Assembly (NCBI RefSeq): GCF_023065955.2
Contig: NW_026623056.1
Coordinates: forward strand, 89,527,256-89,591,255
Source: Ursus arctos
Lineage: Eukaryota > Chordata > Mammalia > Carnivora > Ursidae
Direction of reading: 5' to 3'
DNA length: 64,000 nucleotides
This document shows, one piece after another, positions 1 to 13,839 of this stretch. Position 1 is the first letter of the stretch, and the number at the start of each line of letters is the position of its first letter. The notes below the pieces were generated by a model. That model worked only from the letters and a program-made list of their open reading frames with translations, made no database searches and was not told where the DNA came from. The position numbers were made by a program, and so were the translations under genes.

Positions 1-549
1 CGCTTACTTGAGGATGAACAAGTAATTCACTGCGCATGTGCAGATGGAACCGGCCCGCGCCTTCTTCGCCAACTTGTGGCTGCTCCATCATTTCTAGCTC
101 TGCCACCACAGAAAAGAGAGAGCCACCATTAGGTCTTTTAGAAAGACCTACGGAAGGATGATTTCCATGTCAGTGACTTAAAAGCACACGCGTCTTATCT
201 AATTCTTTATGAGAGCGAAAGCATCCCCAAGTATATAAGATACTTTCCTGCCTTATGAACCAGAAACTTCATTATACAGCTTCACCTGTGCTGGACGACT
301 CATAGCCATTATCCATAACATTTAATCCAACACAACATTTGCTGAACATCCGCTATTTCAGCATAATACCAGGCTTTCTAAAGGCAGAACAGTGACGAGC
401 TGGGGGGGCCTGTACTTCTGCTGACAAGCCAATCTGGGGGCCCAAGTTTGCCCCCACCTAACAATAATGCAAGAGGTTGTAGTTACGCCAAAATGAGGCT
501 GAAAACCAATGCTGGGGACCAGCTTCCCAGGGAAGGCTGTAGGCTGTGA

Positions 550-735
550 GGGTGAAGGGCCTGGACTCTGAGCTCAAACACCTGTGGGTTGCAGTCCCTG
601 CCTTAACCTTGCAAACTGCATGGTCCTGGCCAGATGGCACATGCTGCATTTCCGTATCACTAGAGTGAGGTCCTAGTAACACATACGGTACCTGCATACG
701 GTAATCACAAGGATTAACTGATGAAAACCAGTATT
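550..735 (+). repeat. MIR-like remnant
   Basis: Diverged MIR order: ctggactctgagctcaaaca, ctgtgggttgcagtccctgc, and a later caaggattaactgatgaaaa. It is probable, not certain. Confidence 0.5.
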
Positions 736-3700
736 GGTTAAGATGCAGATAACGGAAGCAATTTTGTGAGTTTTGACGATCATTTGCAAAATAAAATGGA
801 AAAGCAAAAAACCTACCAGAATGGCAAATATCAGAGTCCATCATGTGGAGCAAGGGTAAATTTTGTTTGCGAAGCTTTTATTGTGTGGGTACAGGACTGT
901 GCTTGTAAGATGCATTTCCTATTGTGAGCCACGAAGAAATACGTTTGGAAACCACAGGCATAAAATGTTTAGCATATAGCAAATGCTCAAAAATGGTGGA
1001 GTAAATAATATAGCATTTAAGTTGAGACTTAAGGATAAAGACTTTAAATGGGAGGAGGATGAGAGGAAAAAGGCAGGAAGGACCCAGAGTAAGCACGCGT
1101 GCACACGCACGAGACATGACACGGCTCAAGAACTGGCTGGAATAGGAGATCTGAGACTGGACAGGAGTTGGAGCTGGATCGTGGCAATCTATCCAGGCCA
1201 TCTTGAGGATTTAGGTAAAAAGGGAGTCATCCAAGAATGCACCCAAGGGAGTGACATGGTCAGATCTAGAATATGAAAGAATGATGACAGCAATGTGGAC
1301 ACCAGACTGGCCCTTGAGACTGGCAGTGGGAAGGCTTCTGATTCCCACTAGTTTGGTTCCCCAGGTGAGGACCTAAACCCGGGGAATGTTGATGGGCATG
1401 AAAAGAAGGGCGAGGATTGAAAAGATATTGTAGAGAGAGGATTCTCGTGACACAGTCACTTCACAGATGCTGTTTCCTCTGGTTGTAATACCCTTCAGTT
1501 CAGTAAAACATCCCTACCTGGAAGCCAGGGCTGTACGTACATCCCAAGAAACTGACTCTGACCCTACTGTTTGTGCGACACCCCCTTGCCTGTGCTCCAT
1601 GTCATCCTGTCCTCTGCACGTCCTGGTTGTGTCCTTTGCCACGTCACAAGAACAGCGACCATCTCTGGTATTTTCTGCCCTCCTTAGAACCAGGAACTTC
1701 TCTAAGAAAGGCAGACACTCTATCTTTTATCATGGCAGTCCCGTGGTCGCCATTAGAGCTGTTCTCTAAGCTCCTCTGGTTTTCCTGTCTTCCGGGTCTG
1801 TGTTGGGATTGGCTTCCTGGTTCCCTTGTGGTGGGGGGAGGCCGTGTTATGCCCATGTCAGACCCCCCGGAGAGGTCCTTCTGTCTGCCATAAATCCCGC
1901 ATTGGTCCCTCCTGCAGTGCGGATAACACGGAGCAGAGCTACCACCAACTCACAAGGGACGTACATGTGAAAGAAAATAAAAGTCTAGGTGTAAATCCCT
2001 GAGATTCAAGCCTCTGGTCAGAGGACAAAGGGTATCATTAGATCATTAGTTTAGCTGGGAGACAGGAAGAGAAGGGGAGCAGGAATGAATTTGGTTCTGG
2101 ACACGTTGGATGTGGTGGAGTCTTGATGGAGACATGGATGGAAGGAAGTTGGCAATATGGGACTGACTGGTCCTCTAAGATGGTCGGGGTTGGAGAGAAA
2201 CGTTTTTGACCTTCATAACTTCAGATGATAGTTAAATTACAAGAACAGATTTAATGATTCATGGAGATAATAAAAACTAGGAAAGGAGGATGAAGGAAGA
2301 GTATTGAGAAATGCGTACATTTAAGGGTGGGTGTCAAGGGGGAGGGGGAAATGGCCTCGTACCACCAGGGGGTCTGTGGTGGCTTCGGGGACAGGAGAAG
2401 TGGCCAGAAGAGATGGACAGCATTATAAAAATGGATGGTCAGGTCGACCCCACTTGAGGGTTCCATCATGGCACTCTTGTTCGACCCGAGATTACTCAAC
2501 ATTTCTGGGTTTCTGAAGCCGTCTCCCTTGTCCTCAGCCCCATGATTTATTAAATGCAGGCCCTGGGGTGGGTGGGTGGGCAGGGGGCAAACGCACACTT
2601 GCTACCTTGGCTCAGAATTTACCCGGCCCCGGCGAAGGTTACTTTCCCTGCTTTCCTGAAGACTTGCTTACTTCTAAGTTGTGGACTACCCTGTGGGGAG
2701 TTTGGCTGCTGAAAGTCGTCTTCTGGATAAGAAGAGTACTGGAACATTCTCCTTTGCTCATTCAGCACCGTCGACTGAACACCTGATGGTGCAGGGACTG
2801 GATCACATCATCATCCCAAACTGGAATAACTGATGTGGGGCACGGCTCATTGACATAATTCTTTTAGGCCTTCTGATTTTGTTTTTCATAGCTGAGAAGT
2901 TTGTGCTGCCTAATTTCCCTGTCTCGTCTGCTTAGCACGTGAAAGAGACACTTTCTGTATCCTCACGCTTAGCTAACACATGGCATTTCCCGCGGGCTGC
3001 TTCCATGCAGGGAGGCGTGCTAGAGAGGAGATCCAGCTTCGCTCTTTTCTCCCTGGGACCTTAGAAGTGGGTGAACAGATCATTCCAACCATCGTATATG
3101 AAAATTAATAGCCATGGCCCCAAAATTATATGGATGAGTTTCTGAATCAAATGAATCTTAAGATTTTGTGGCTCGAATCTCTGCCTGGGAAGGTCGATGT
3201 CTCGGCACACCTGCGGGTCCCTTACCGTGAGACTCCCAGCACCACCAGACTTTAGATGAATTTCCAGTTTCTCGTCTGACCACATAAGCAATTTCAAATC
3301 TGAACGTCTTTGACTAAGCTGACCCGAGAGAACACAATGAAACCAGTGCCTGTTACTAGACAATGGGCTTTAGGCATTGCAGAGAAGAGCCTGGAGCTTG
3401 TCACAGGTCCTAGAGGAATTTTATATCAGCGAGGAGGTTAGCCGAGGGAGTCCCTTACAGCGCAACAAATTACAGGGTGTGCGGTGTCCTCATTTATCTT
3501 CCCATGTTCTACATTCAACTATGAAATCATTTCAGAGAAGGCGGAGAGATGAGCAAGAGAAACATACAGAGCTCACACTGCCCTCTGGTGTTTACTCGGC
3601 CGCATAGGCGGCAATGTCAAAGCCTCGCAAGAGGTGACAGCATCCAGTCTTCTGACTTCAAGTCAAATTACAGAAGCTCAGGAGGGAAACACAGTCCCTC

Positions 3701-5531
3701 TTTCCAGTAATTTATACTCTCTTCCTAATTCCATGTGAGTAAAACCCCCAAAATAATGGGCGGTATTTTCAAGTGTAAGAAATGTATTAGTTCTCTCCGC
3801 TCTTAGAATGGTATTGTTTTATTTTAAAAATAGGCCTTGTATGGGACATCTCTGTATCTCCCACTCAGTTTCCCTGTCACCCAAAAGTGATTTAAAAATA
3901 AAGTCTATGAAAAAATCTGGGCCTTGTGGTCTTAGGCGATGTTTGAAGGAGATGAAGAGCCATGTGGTTCGAGCGATGGAATAGCCCGATTCTGGTTCAC
4001 TTCACGTTATCGAGGGCCGCTCTGGGACTCTGGACCAAAACAGACATGCTGCTGCCCGGAAGACCACAGGCACCCCGTCACGATCCTATTTCTGGATCCA
4101 TGGTGCTTTTTCATATCGTCAAAAGCAGCACAGAGACACGTAGTTAGTGGGAGTCAGACATCAAGTTGGTGAAAAATCTGGTTGCTCATCCCCATCTTTT
4201 CTGGTTACTTGGATCTTATGATGGTCGTTTTTGGAAGGGCCTGGGAAGGTCCCGGGTGGGCGAACCCCACTGTTCTGTGCACGGAGAGACCGTGGAAATC
4301 CCTTTCTTCTCCCTCCTGCAGACAGTTTGATCACGGCTGCAGGATTTGTACCTCCTGCAATTTATTCCATGGTGTGGAATTCACAGGCTGGGAGGACGGG
4401 GACTAACGTGGCCGCCAGCATCCACAACGGGGGCTGTCGCGCCCACGCATCGGTCTGTCAGGCCCAGCTGCAAATAGGCCAGGCTGGGGTTGGCAGCTTA
4501 GAGATAAAGAGCAGATGGAGGGGGAGCTGCTGGCGTTCTGGGTACCCTGCTAGTCTCTTCCTAGGTTGCTGGAGTCAGAACAGCAAATGTGCGTGTGACA
4601 GCAAATAGATGGATGAATGAGCGAATAGAAATAAAGAAGCATTTCAGATTGGAGTGGAACACAGCTATGCTTTACTCGAGCAATGACTTCGTCTCTCTCT
4701 GGCGGATGGGTTCTATATTGGGGCTGACGGGAGAATCAGGGCCTGCGCAGGGGTCCTCCGCGAATCGCCTCTCTGAGTCGCAGACCATGACCGCCTGGCC
4801 CTTCCTCCCGGTACTGCTTCCTTAGTATCTCTGCACTGTGATGGCAAGATTCGGCAGGTGGGAATTACCACCATGACTGATACCAAAGAAGGAACCCGCA
4901 AGAAAGTTCTGGAGCCCGTCTCTGACCATTTACATGTCAATCTATACTTCAGCTCCAGAGGGGCTGCTGTTGCCGAATGTTCTCCGGCAGAGACGCAGAC
5001 CTCTGCGAACCGAACACATGCTCTTCCCCATCTCCCATGCTCACTGTCTGGGGCGCTCCAAGGCCTGGGGGGGTCCCAACAGACTCTAGGCTTTGGAAAA
5101 TGTATCACTTTAATTAGAGAATCAGTTAATAAATTAGTTCAAGAATATGATTCCGCCTGAAAAAGGAAGGAAATCCTGACACCTGCTACAACATGATGAC
5201 CCTTGAGGACACGGTGCTAGGTGAGGTAAGCCAGTCACAGAAAGACGAAGGCTGTCTGATTCCACCTCTAAGAGACCCCCAGAGCGGTCAGATTCACAGA
5301 GGCAGAAAGCAGATGGTGGCTGACGGTGCTGGAAGGAGAGGGGATGGGAAGTTAGTGCTTAAGGGGGACAGAGTTTCAGTTTGGAAAGATAAGAATGTTC
5401 TGGATGTGGACGGTGGAGACGGTCGCATGACAGTGTGAGTGTGCTTAAAGCCACTGACCTGGACACTTAGAAATGACTAAGACGGTAAATTCTATGTGAA
5501 GGCATTTTACCACAATAAAAAACAAAATTAG

Positions 5532-5739
5532 GGGGCGCCTGGGTGGCTCAGCTGTTAAACGTCTGCCTTCAGCTGAGGTCATGATCCCAGGGTCCTGGGA
5601 TCGAGCCCTGCATTGGGCTCCCTGCTTCGCGGGAAGCCTGCTTCTCCCTCTCCCACTACCCCTGCTTGTGTTCCCTCTCTCGCTGTCTCTCTCTGTCAAA
5701 TAGATAAATAAAATCTTAAAAACAACAACAACAAAGAAC
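5532..5739 (+). mobile_element. Can-SINE (tRNA-Lys-derived), full length
   Basis: The body starts ggggcgcctgggtggctcag, a tRNA-like head with A and B box sequence, and continues with the gatcccagggtcctgggatc core and a CT-rich stretch. It ends in AATAAA and an A/CAACAA tail. Direct repeats caaaattag at 5523-5531 and 5740-5748 fit a target-site duplication. The orientation is antisense to DSCAM, so its T-rich complement could supply cryptic splice acceptors in the transcript. Confidence 0.93.
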
Positions 5740-6588
5740 CAAAATTAGTTCGTGTATTCATTCCACAAATACTTCCCGAATAACTATGCCTCTCAAGTTC
5801 TATGGCCCAGTGAGGGGACGGACAGGGGGGTCAGACACGGTGCCTACCTCCAAAAATGCCCTACATAATCCTATGAAGATAACATGAATTTTTTGTCCCA
5901 CTTTTTCTTTTCTCTAAAATTTCCCATTTGGATCTGCTTTTGTATCTGGTCTGAGAAACAGCTTAGCTCTGTAATTATGACTTGGTAGTAATAATATTAA
6001 TGAAAATAAAGGCAGCACTGGGAAGTATTAATTACCCTAACTTTTAATTCTGTCATAATGAACGAGGCGGACCACGTAATTGTCAGGGTCACAGATCCTC
6101 AGTAGAGGCCCCCGTGTCTGGCACAACAGGGACTTGCTTGCTCTCCCTCAGTGGGGATGGGGCCCGGCGGGAAGAAGGGGTGGGAGTTGGGCCATAGGAG
6201 TTAGGGCGGAGGGAAGGGGGAGGCAGGGAGGGCCTGGAGTGCACATAATGACGAGTCCAACAGCAAAATCAATAGGTGTTGTCCTCCGACTATCAGTTAA
6301 GGCACAATTAAGACCTCTGGGTTTTGATTTTGAGAAGCCGGCTGGCAGTTTTGTGGGAAGTCACCAAATAAACAATAATTCTAGACAATTGTGTCCCTTA
6401 CCATGATTCAGATGGGTATTTTCAAATGAGGTACAAATGAGGATGTTGCTTTGTGGTGGAGACAACGGGAGAAAAAAATAAAACCACTGGAAAGACCCAA
6501 GTAGGTGGGAAACAAAGGAACGAAACCGTCCCCACTGAGCACTCGCAGCTCGCTTCTGGAAGGTGCTTGAAAGGCACTTGGCTATTTA

Positions 6589-6891
<303 letters not shown>

Positions 6892-9604
6892 TCAGAATCG
6901 GCATGTAGAAGCCCCGACCCCAGAAGCTCGGACTGCGACCCTATTTGGAGAAGCGGTCTTTCGAGAGATGACCGAGCTTAATTGCGGTCGTTAGGATGGC
7001 CCTCACCGAGTAGGACTGGAGTCCTTCTGAAGAAAGGGGAACTGTGGACACAAAAACACCCAGAGAGAGAGGACAGTGTGAGGGCACAGGGACCAGATGG
7101 CCATTGATAAGCCAAGGACAGAAGTCTGGAACAGACTCTCCCTGACAGCCCTCAGAGGGAACCAACTTGGCCCACACCTTGACTTTGGACTTTCGGCCTC
7201 CAAACCATGAGACAACGCATCTCTGTGGTTGAAGCCCCCTGTGTGTGGTACTCTGTTCCAGCAGCCCTAGGAACTGACGGTCTCTCTCACTGGTGAGCCC
7301 CACCAGTCCTGTCCTCAGGCATGTCCTCTAAGAGCCTAATTTTAGTAAGAATCCTGCTGAGTCAGGTCAGCCAGAACCTCCCCAATATTTGATCACTCTT
7401 GACACACAAGCAGAAGTCCTGTTCCATCCATCTAGTCAGAACGCCCTGCATCCCTGATGTCTCCTGTCCGTAATTTTCCACCCAGCAACCCCACTCCTTC
7501 CCCTCCATCCCTTGGCTGTAAATTCCCACTTTCACTTGTTGTATGTGAAGGGAAGCCCAGTCTCTCTCTCTCTTACAGTGACCCCCCACTGAGGTGGTCC
7601 CCACACGTGTGCCTCACAGCAGTCCCCCTGAAGAAAGTCTCCCTTGCTGCTCTTCAACAAGTGCCACGAATAACTGTTTCTCCCACAGAACTTATACATT
7701 CAGCTCAAGTCCCTGTGTTCCCGGGAGGCATACGTCCCCCTTGCAGTCCCTCGTGATTCCCCGTCTCTGAACAGCGGGAGAATTTAGCTTCTTGTGCTGC
7801 TACAGAGTTTGGCTTTGAACAGGCTGGGGACGTATGTCTTGCCTCCTGAGTGAGAGAGGAATGCGGGCAAACTTCCACAGTCATCACGGACTACTCTTCC
7901 TTGCCCGAAACACTTGGTAATGGCATTCTTTTCGGCAGAGGGGAGGTACAGAAATACTTTAAATGAGGATAGATTTTTGCGTCAAAGATTCACAGCTCAC
8001 GTAGACGACAAACCCTCCTCTGTAAACCATCTAAGAGGCAGGACGTGGTGCTAATGGTATTAAGCATGATTTGGGAGTGAGCTTGAAGGCATTTACCCTC
8101 CCCCCCATCTTTCCGTTTTCCAGGCTGAAGAGGGAGGATGGAGTGAGGTAGGCAGGCTACAGGGAGAAGGGAGAAGAACATTAATGTTGCTACTAGATAA
8201 GCCTTGAGGATCTTGTTTTGTTCCTCATTTGTCCGACTGCCCACGTGGACGGTGGGTCCCACCTGGATAGAGGTCTTCACATTCCAACCAACATACATCC
8301 CTGTGAGCCCCTGGAGGAAGCTTTGAGTCTCTTCCTGTTCCAGTAGCAACATAACTGCTCAGTAAACATTTCTGGAGTTGAATGTGTGTCTCATGATCGC
8401 CCTCTTGACTCTTCTAGGTCAAAGTGACAAAACCAGCAACCACCATGAGAGCCAACTTGGGTTGGACATCGTCTCCATTTGAAAATATAAACCTCGGGAC
8501 CAGTTTTTGGCATCCTGCTGATGGCAGGGGTCTAGGAAAGGGGACACGCGTAAGCTATGACACCTGAATTACTAAGTCGTCAGGAGCAAGGCACTGCTGT
8601 CCTGAGTACGAGGGCATTTGTGCTCAGGTTTCCTACCGGTGAGGGTAACAGCCAAGACATCCACCAATCCTCAACCTGGTTCAGACCCGCAAAGGCTCCT
8701 CCTGAACACCAAGGGTAGAGTGAACATTTGCTTGACCTTTTCATCCTAATGGATGCCCCGGATTCGCCAACACTCTCCATTCCTTCTGCAAAGCAACCAC
8801 CTTGCTGGCGTTCATGCCCAACACTCCCTCTGGCCAGCTTCCTTCTAGAAGCCCAAGTGCTTGGGCAGCAACCACCTGCGGGGCTGCTCAACAAGTCAGT
8901 CATGCTTGTTTTCCCCTTGTTTGTGACACTTATACTTGTCATGGTAACGCGATTTAATTCATTACATAAACCCATGAAATATGAGTGCCAAGGAAAGCTG
9001 TTTCTGTGACAATTAATGGGACTTCTTCGGAAAAGTTTTCTCAAAGGTAAGTTAAAAAAAAGGAAGGTTTGGCTAGGTTTGGGCTAAGACCATTGAGAAA
9101 AATGATACACATGGCAAAAATCAAGACAGACAGATTTAAAAAAGAAATCAAGCAAAGAGATTGTTGGCAAATGGCAGCATGCTTTACTCCACTATCAGGA
9201 AACCTAAGCTGGAAATGGCAGATGATCCATGATGGAAACTGTCATGGAACCGATGACGTAGAGATCTCTTCATCCAAAACTTAAAGAAATGAGACCATGT
9301 TATTTAATTAAAGAATGAATAGAGAATCAATCCTATTTGTATGTTTTAAGTTAAAATGCAATGTACCTTAAACACACCTTAAAGTACGTCTGTTGGTTAC
9401 TGTAAACTTTAGTGACTTCTTGCTTTATTTCCATTAACTTCTCTTGATTATATCAGATCAAAGGGCTTTCCCTACATTTACTGTGTAAATCCCTGACTCC
9501 TCATACACTGATGTATGATATGTCTAGTGCAATATTCCTTGTAGGGTTATTAGAATTTTATACAACAAAATTCTATATCATGATGGTGGAAGATGTGAAC
9601 CCTG

Positions 9605-9845
9605 CATTCCCACTGAGGGCTTCTATTCAGCTCTACCACTTAGCTCTCTGTCCTGGGCAAATACATTAACTTCTCCAACAACTTCTCCAACTTTCTCCAA
9701 CCTTAGTCTTCTCATCTATGAAGCTGGAACAATAACTGTACCTATTTGTGGTTTTATTGCTAGGATTATGAGAGATAATTCATTTAAAGAATGTATATGG
9801 AGTTTTGCACACAGCAGGCACCAAATAAATTCTAGCTATCATTTG
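9605..9845 (+). repeat. MIR element
   Basis: Typical MIR order is visible: ctaccacttagctctctgtc, gggcaaatacattaacttct, tcatctatgaagctggaaca, and an end reading caggcaccaaataaattctag. A short local duplication of acttctccaa interrupts its middle (about 9668-9700). Confidence 0.72.
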
Positions 9846-10559
9846 TAAGGACAATCTTCATTTCTTTACATTGCACACCACTAAAGGATCCTAGCCTTTA
9901 CCTTGTGACCCAGTGTTGAACTATAAACACCAGATGCTGAGAGTTGCAGAAAACAGATGGTGTAGGATGGTCTGTCTGGGACATACTTCTTACAACATTC
10001 TTAGTCATCAAGTTACATTCTGTTAATCTGCTTTTTTTTTTTTTTAAATGGAAGTACAAGCAAGTTTAGATAATTTTCACGAATTCCTAGCCCTTGTTGA
10101 GTGGATTTCTGGCTTCAGATCTAATTGGCTGAAGTAAAGAATGCGGCTCCAGAGAACCAGCTCTCCCATGTTCTTTCAATTTGCCTACACCTCCGTACGG
10201 CATTTCAGAAGCTCTTACAGCTCGCACAGCCACTTGCCACTGAGATCTCCCCTCAGATTCACAGGTGCCTTAGACCTACCATGTCCCAAACTGAGATCAC
10301 CGTCTTCCCTTCCAAACCTCCCCCCTCCTGTACCTGTTGTAGGAAACTGCACAGCTATGTTCGTGGTTGCAAAAGCCAGAACCTAGAATTCTCTCCCCTT
10401 GGCACCACCCCAGAGGATGTGTAAGGTTAGTGAGCCCTTTAGACCTCCACGTGGACATGGTTAGTAGTTGGCCTCTTCCTCTGGCTTAGTGTTCTGCAAT
10501 ATCAGACCACTTTTTAGATCTCTGGAAGTGGCATGCTTGTCCCACCCCAGGACCTTGAC

Positions 10560-10895
10560 ACAGGATGGTCTAGGGGCTTAGCTTCCTTCTGTTTAGAATC
10601 TTTTCCTACTCTCTTTCTTTTCCTTGACAACTCTCATGCATCTGTCAGGTTCTACTAAATATTACTTCCTTGAGAAAACCTTCTCTGACCACTAGCCTAG
10701 ATTAAGTCAGGGCTCCCAAGTTCTCTCTTAAATACCTTCTTTTTGGGGCACATGTCAGGATCCACTCAAGTATCTGTCTCCTCCAGCAGCCTACAAGCCC
10801 CACCAGGCCCACTCTGTTCTCTACTGTATCTCCAGTGCCTGAGGCAGTATCTGGAACATTCTAAGATTTTCTAAGTGAATAGAAAAATGATTTCA
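10560..10895 (+). repeat. L2 3' end, probable
   Basis: The order ttccttgagaaaaccttctc, tgaccactagcctagattaa, actgtatctccagtgcctga and ggcagtatctggaacattct follows the 3' end of LINE2. It is diverged, with approximate ends. Confidence 0.58.
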
Positions 10896-10904
10896 TCAGC
10901 TGTA

Positions 10905-11545
10905 ATGTGGTAGGAAGAATTTTAAGATGGTGCCGAAGATTCTCTTCCTCTGATGTACGTGCCTGTGTAATTCCTTCCTGTTGAACGTGGGTGGTAACTG
11001 TCACTGTGATGGATGGATTATTCCCATGATCAGGTTATGTTATGTGACAGAGGTGAAGGGATTTTGCATATATAATTAATGTCCTAATCAGCTGACTTTA
11101 AGTTAACCAAGAGGAGAGTATTCTGGGTGGGCCTGACCTAATCAGAGGAGCCCCTTATAAGAGGGGTCTAGAGGTCAGAGATGGAAGAATTCAGAGAGAT
11201 TTGAAGCAGTAGAGACACCCTCCCATTAGTCTTGAAGAAGTAAACTGTCCTGCTGGGGAGGGGCTATGTGACAGGGAAGGGCAGGTGGCCTCTGGGCGCC
11301 AAGGAGACCGTGCCAGTCCTACACATACAAGGAACCCAACCCTGCCAACAACCAGTGAGCTTGGGAGAGGACCTGACCTTGGATGAGCCCACATCCCCAG
11401 CCAACACTTGGATTTCAGCCTGTGAGATCCCGAGCAAGGGACCCAGCTGACCTGTCCCCGCACCCCTAACCCATGGAAATGGTGAGATAACAAATTTTTG
11501 TTATTTTAAGATGCTAAGTTGGAGGTGATCTGTTATACAGCATAA
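10905..11545 (+). mobile_element. LTR remnant of an old mammalian LTR retrotransposon (MaLR-type), probable
   Basis: The sequence has the layout of an old MaLR-type LTR. It starts near aggaagaattttaagatggt, passes through tgaagggattttgcatatat, gggtgggcctgacctaatca and ttataagagg, and ends near aacaaatttttgttatttta followed by agatgctaag. No internal retroviral genes are present. The assignment is from remembered consensus features, and the exact subfamily and ends are uncertain. Confidence 0.5.
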
Positions 11546-11730
11546 AAAGTGAGTCTGTACAGTTAAGGCTTCTAATGATGTATCTTAATGTAAAACATCA
11601 ACGTCAGTGCTTTGGAAAAACTATTGCTCTGGTTTGAAGTGTAAGTCTGTCTACGTACACAGATGCTTCAGCCAACTCCATTATCGCGGTGGTCACGTCT
11701 CTGGTCTCGGCGATCAGGCACAGACAGGGG

Positions 11731-11801
11731 TGTGTGTGTGTGTTATGGGTGGTGTGTGTGTGTGTGTGTGTGTGTGTGCATGCGAGCTGGTGCGTGTGTG
11801 A
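11731..11801. repeat. (TG)n microsatellite, interrupted
   Basis: A short TG run, a ttatgggtgg interruption, then 13 uninterrupted TG units (11752-11778) and a tgcgtgtgtg extension. It is read as CA in the transcript. Confidence 0.95.
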
Positions 11802-12908
11802 TCCGCCGTGGTCGCTGGACACCCCCAAGCCCAACGTGGCCCTGAGCCATGCGCAGACCACGTGGTGCTGGAGGGAACGCTCCACAACGGCCATCACGGT
11901 CAAGCCATGCACACATCTCTTTTCTGTTCCCATTTCCACAAGATCCCGATATTCCTGGCCTTTGCTCTTATAAGAGTGGTATTTTCTAAACATTCTTTAA
12001 AGGAGACAAGTCCTTTAACTGTGGCATCCTGTGGGGAGCCAATACACAGGCGCAGGGGGATGTGGGGTGGCTCTTCTTGAACTACAGCGGGGGATGTGGA
12101 GCCCCCCACGGGGCACCTCTGCGGCCCCGCCTGAGCGTCACCTCAGTGCAGGGAGCTCTGAAATCCGCAGGGGGCAAGGCCTCCGGGGACACCCTGGTCT
12201 GTTGTGTTGTTGGTGCACCTGCGACCACACAGAGCCCGGCACTGCCATGTACGCAGCACCTGTCGACGCAGGGGTGGCACTCCGAGTGGGTAGGCAAGTA
12301 GACTCACAGAGCCCATTGCTTTCAAGGTGCACTGAGGTGTGGTCACACCATCCCCTTCAAGAGAATGTGTGGCTCAGGATCTGGGGGCCCCAAAGATTCA
12401 GAGACAGCCTGATGTCTGTTTACTCCTCGCTCACTCTGAGCTCTGTTTCCAGATGCGCCCGTCCCCGCCCCACCGCAAAGAGAGTGTGACTCATGGGGCG
12501 GGGGGAACAGATCCCCTGTTGCACCTCTCGCTGGCCTTCTTCCCATATAGAATGATTTACAGAGTCATGTGCCTTAGTAGTGTACTCAGCAAATATTTGA
12601 ACTTAAACACAACCATCTCTATTTATACATATACAGTGTTTACTTTTGCAGAAAAGGATTGGGGCTCTAACTACCTTATGCCTGCAGGATACAAATGACA
12701 ATTGGAAAGTTAATAGATTGTGTTCTGTTTGTGTTCTCTTTCCCCACGGCTTTGCTCAGATTATAGTCTCAGCAAATAAAACGGTATTAGGATTTCACAA
12801 ACCCTTTAGAATTCAGATTTAGCTGGTCTTGTGTTCAAAAAAACAGAAAACCAAATCAGCAAGTAATCTTTTGCTTTCTTGCAGAAGGATAAAGGTATTG
12901 AGCAGTCC

Positions 12909-13088
12909 TAGGGAGAGAATCTGAAGCCTGAACAACTCTCAGGGAGCCCGAAAATACGTCCACAGACCCGAGACGATGTCTCTGGGCCCAAGAGTATGTT
13001 TATGGACCCAAGAGTATGTCCACAGATTTCAGAATCTGTCTCCTGGACCAAGAATCTTTACAGAGGCCGAGAAACTTCTTAAGGCACA
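12909..13088. repeat. Degenerate 20-bp tandem repeat
   Basis: The clearest units are 12989-13008 (caagagtatgtttatggacc) and 13009-13028 (caagagtatgtccacagatt). Diverged units flank them at 12950-12968, 12969-12988, 13029-13048 and 13049-13068. The phase can be followed loosely from 12909 to about 13088, roughly eight or nine units. It resembles an old, decaying minisatellite. Confidence 0.7.
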
Positions 13089-13166
13089 GGCAACTTGTTC
13101 TCTGAGCAAACATTTCAATTGCAAATTATCCTTGGCAGATGTAAACTTTTTAAAAATGTTTTGATT

Positions 13167-13307
13167 TTTTTAATAATAATATTTTTTTATTATATTATGT
13201 TAGTCACCATACAGTACATCCCTGGTTTTTGATGTAAAGTTCCATGATTCATTAGTTGCGTATAACACCCAGTGCACCAGGCAATACGTGCCCTCTTTAC
13301 TTTTAAT
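13167..13307 (-). mobile_element. L1 3' UTR fragment, antisense
   Basis: The plus strand reads ttatgttagtcaccatacag through cagtgcaccaggcaatacgt, the complement of the last 140 bp or so of the L1 at 13840-14886. A short direct repeat, ttttgatt, at 13159-13166 and 13308-13315 may be its target-site duplication. It is a severely 5'-truncated insertion. Confidence 0.8.
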
Positions 13308-13839
13308 TTTTGATTCGATTTATCTTATCTATTTTTAGTTACTATTTTATCCTATTTTTGTACGTTTTATTAGCAAGTGCTACATTTTTCCTTCTTAGTA
13401 TGATCAGTGACCTAACAACACAACTTAAACTCTAGGTTTCCTGACACTGGGGGTTTAGGGACCTCGTTTAAGAAGTGCGTGGGGTACAGAGGACCAAACT
13501 CAATGCTTGGTGCCAATGCATTAATATTTCTTTCCCCAAGAGAATATCAAAAAACACTGAAACTTCACTCTGTACCTGGATTAGTGTTTTACTGAGGCAG
13601 AACTTAATGAATGTTGGCAATCATTATTTTACTCGAATTTTGTCCATAACCTCACATCATTCAATTGAATCTGTCAGGTTAATCCAAACTTTCTGAGCTG
13701 TAAGACTTTGTAGCAGAAGTTTAAACAGGATCTATATTCTCAGTTTGACTAAGCATTCCTTCTATGACAGCCTTTCCCTTCTTTCAGTTCGACACAAAAT
13801 TGCATCCAGTTCTATAAACTGCTCAAATGCCTATTTACA

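Noticed and set aside
5532..5600. tRNA-like A and B box sequence
   Set aside because: This is the tRNA-Lys-derived head of a Can-SINE, not a functional tRNA gene. The same applies to the other six SINEs.
11604..11993. Open frames with runs of Cys-Val or His-Thr
   Set aside because: They are translations of the TG/CA microsatellite at 11731-11801.
12031..12489. A 152-codon plus-strand open frame overlapping several on the other strand
   Set aside because: Many overlapping open frames in a GC-rich stretch suggest composition rather than coding. No domain or splice context supports it.
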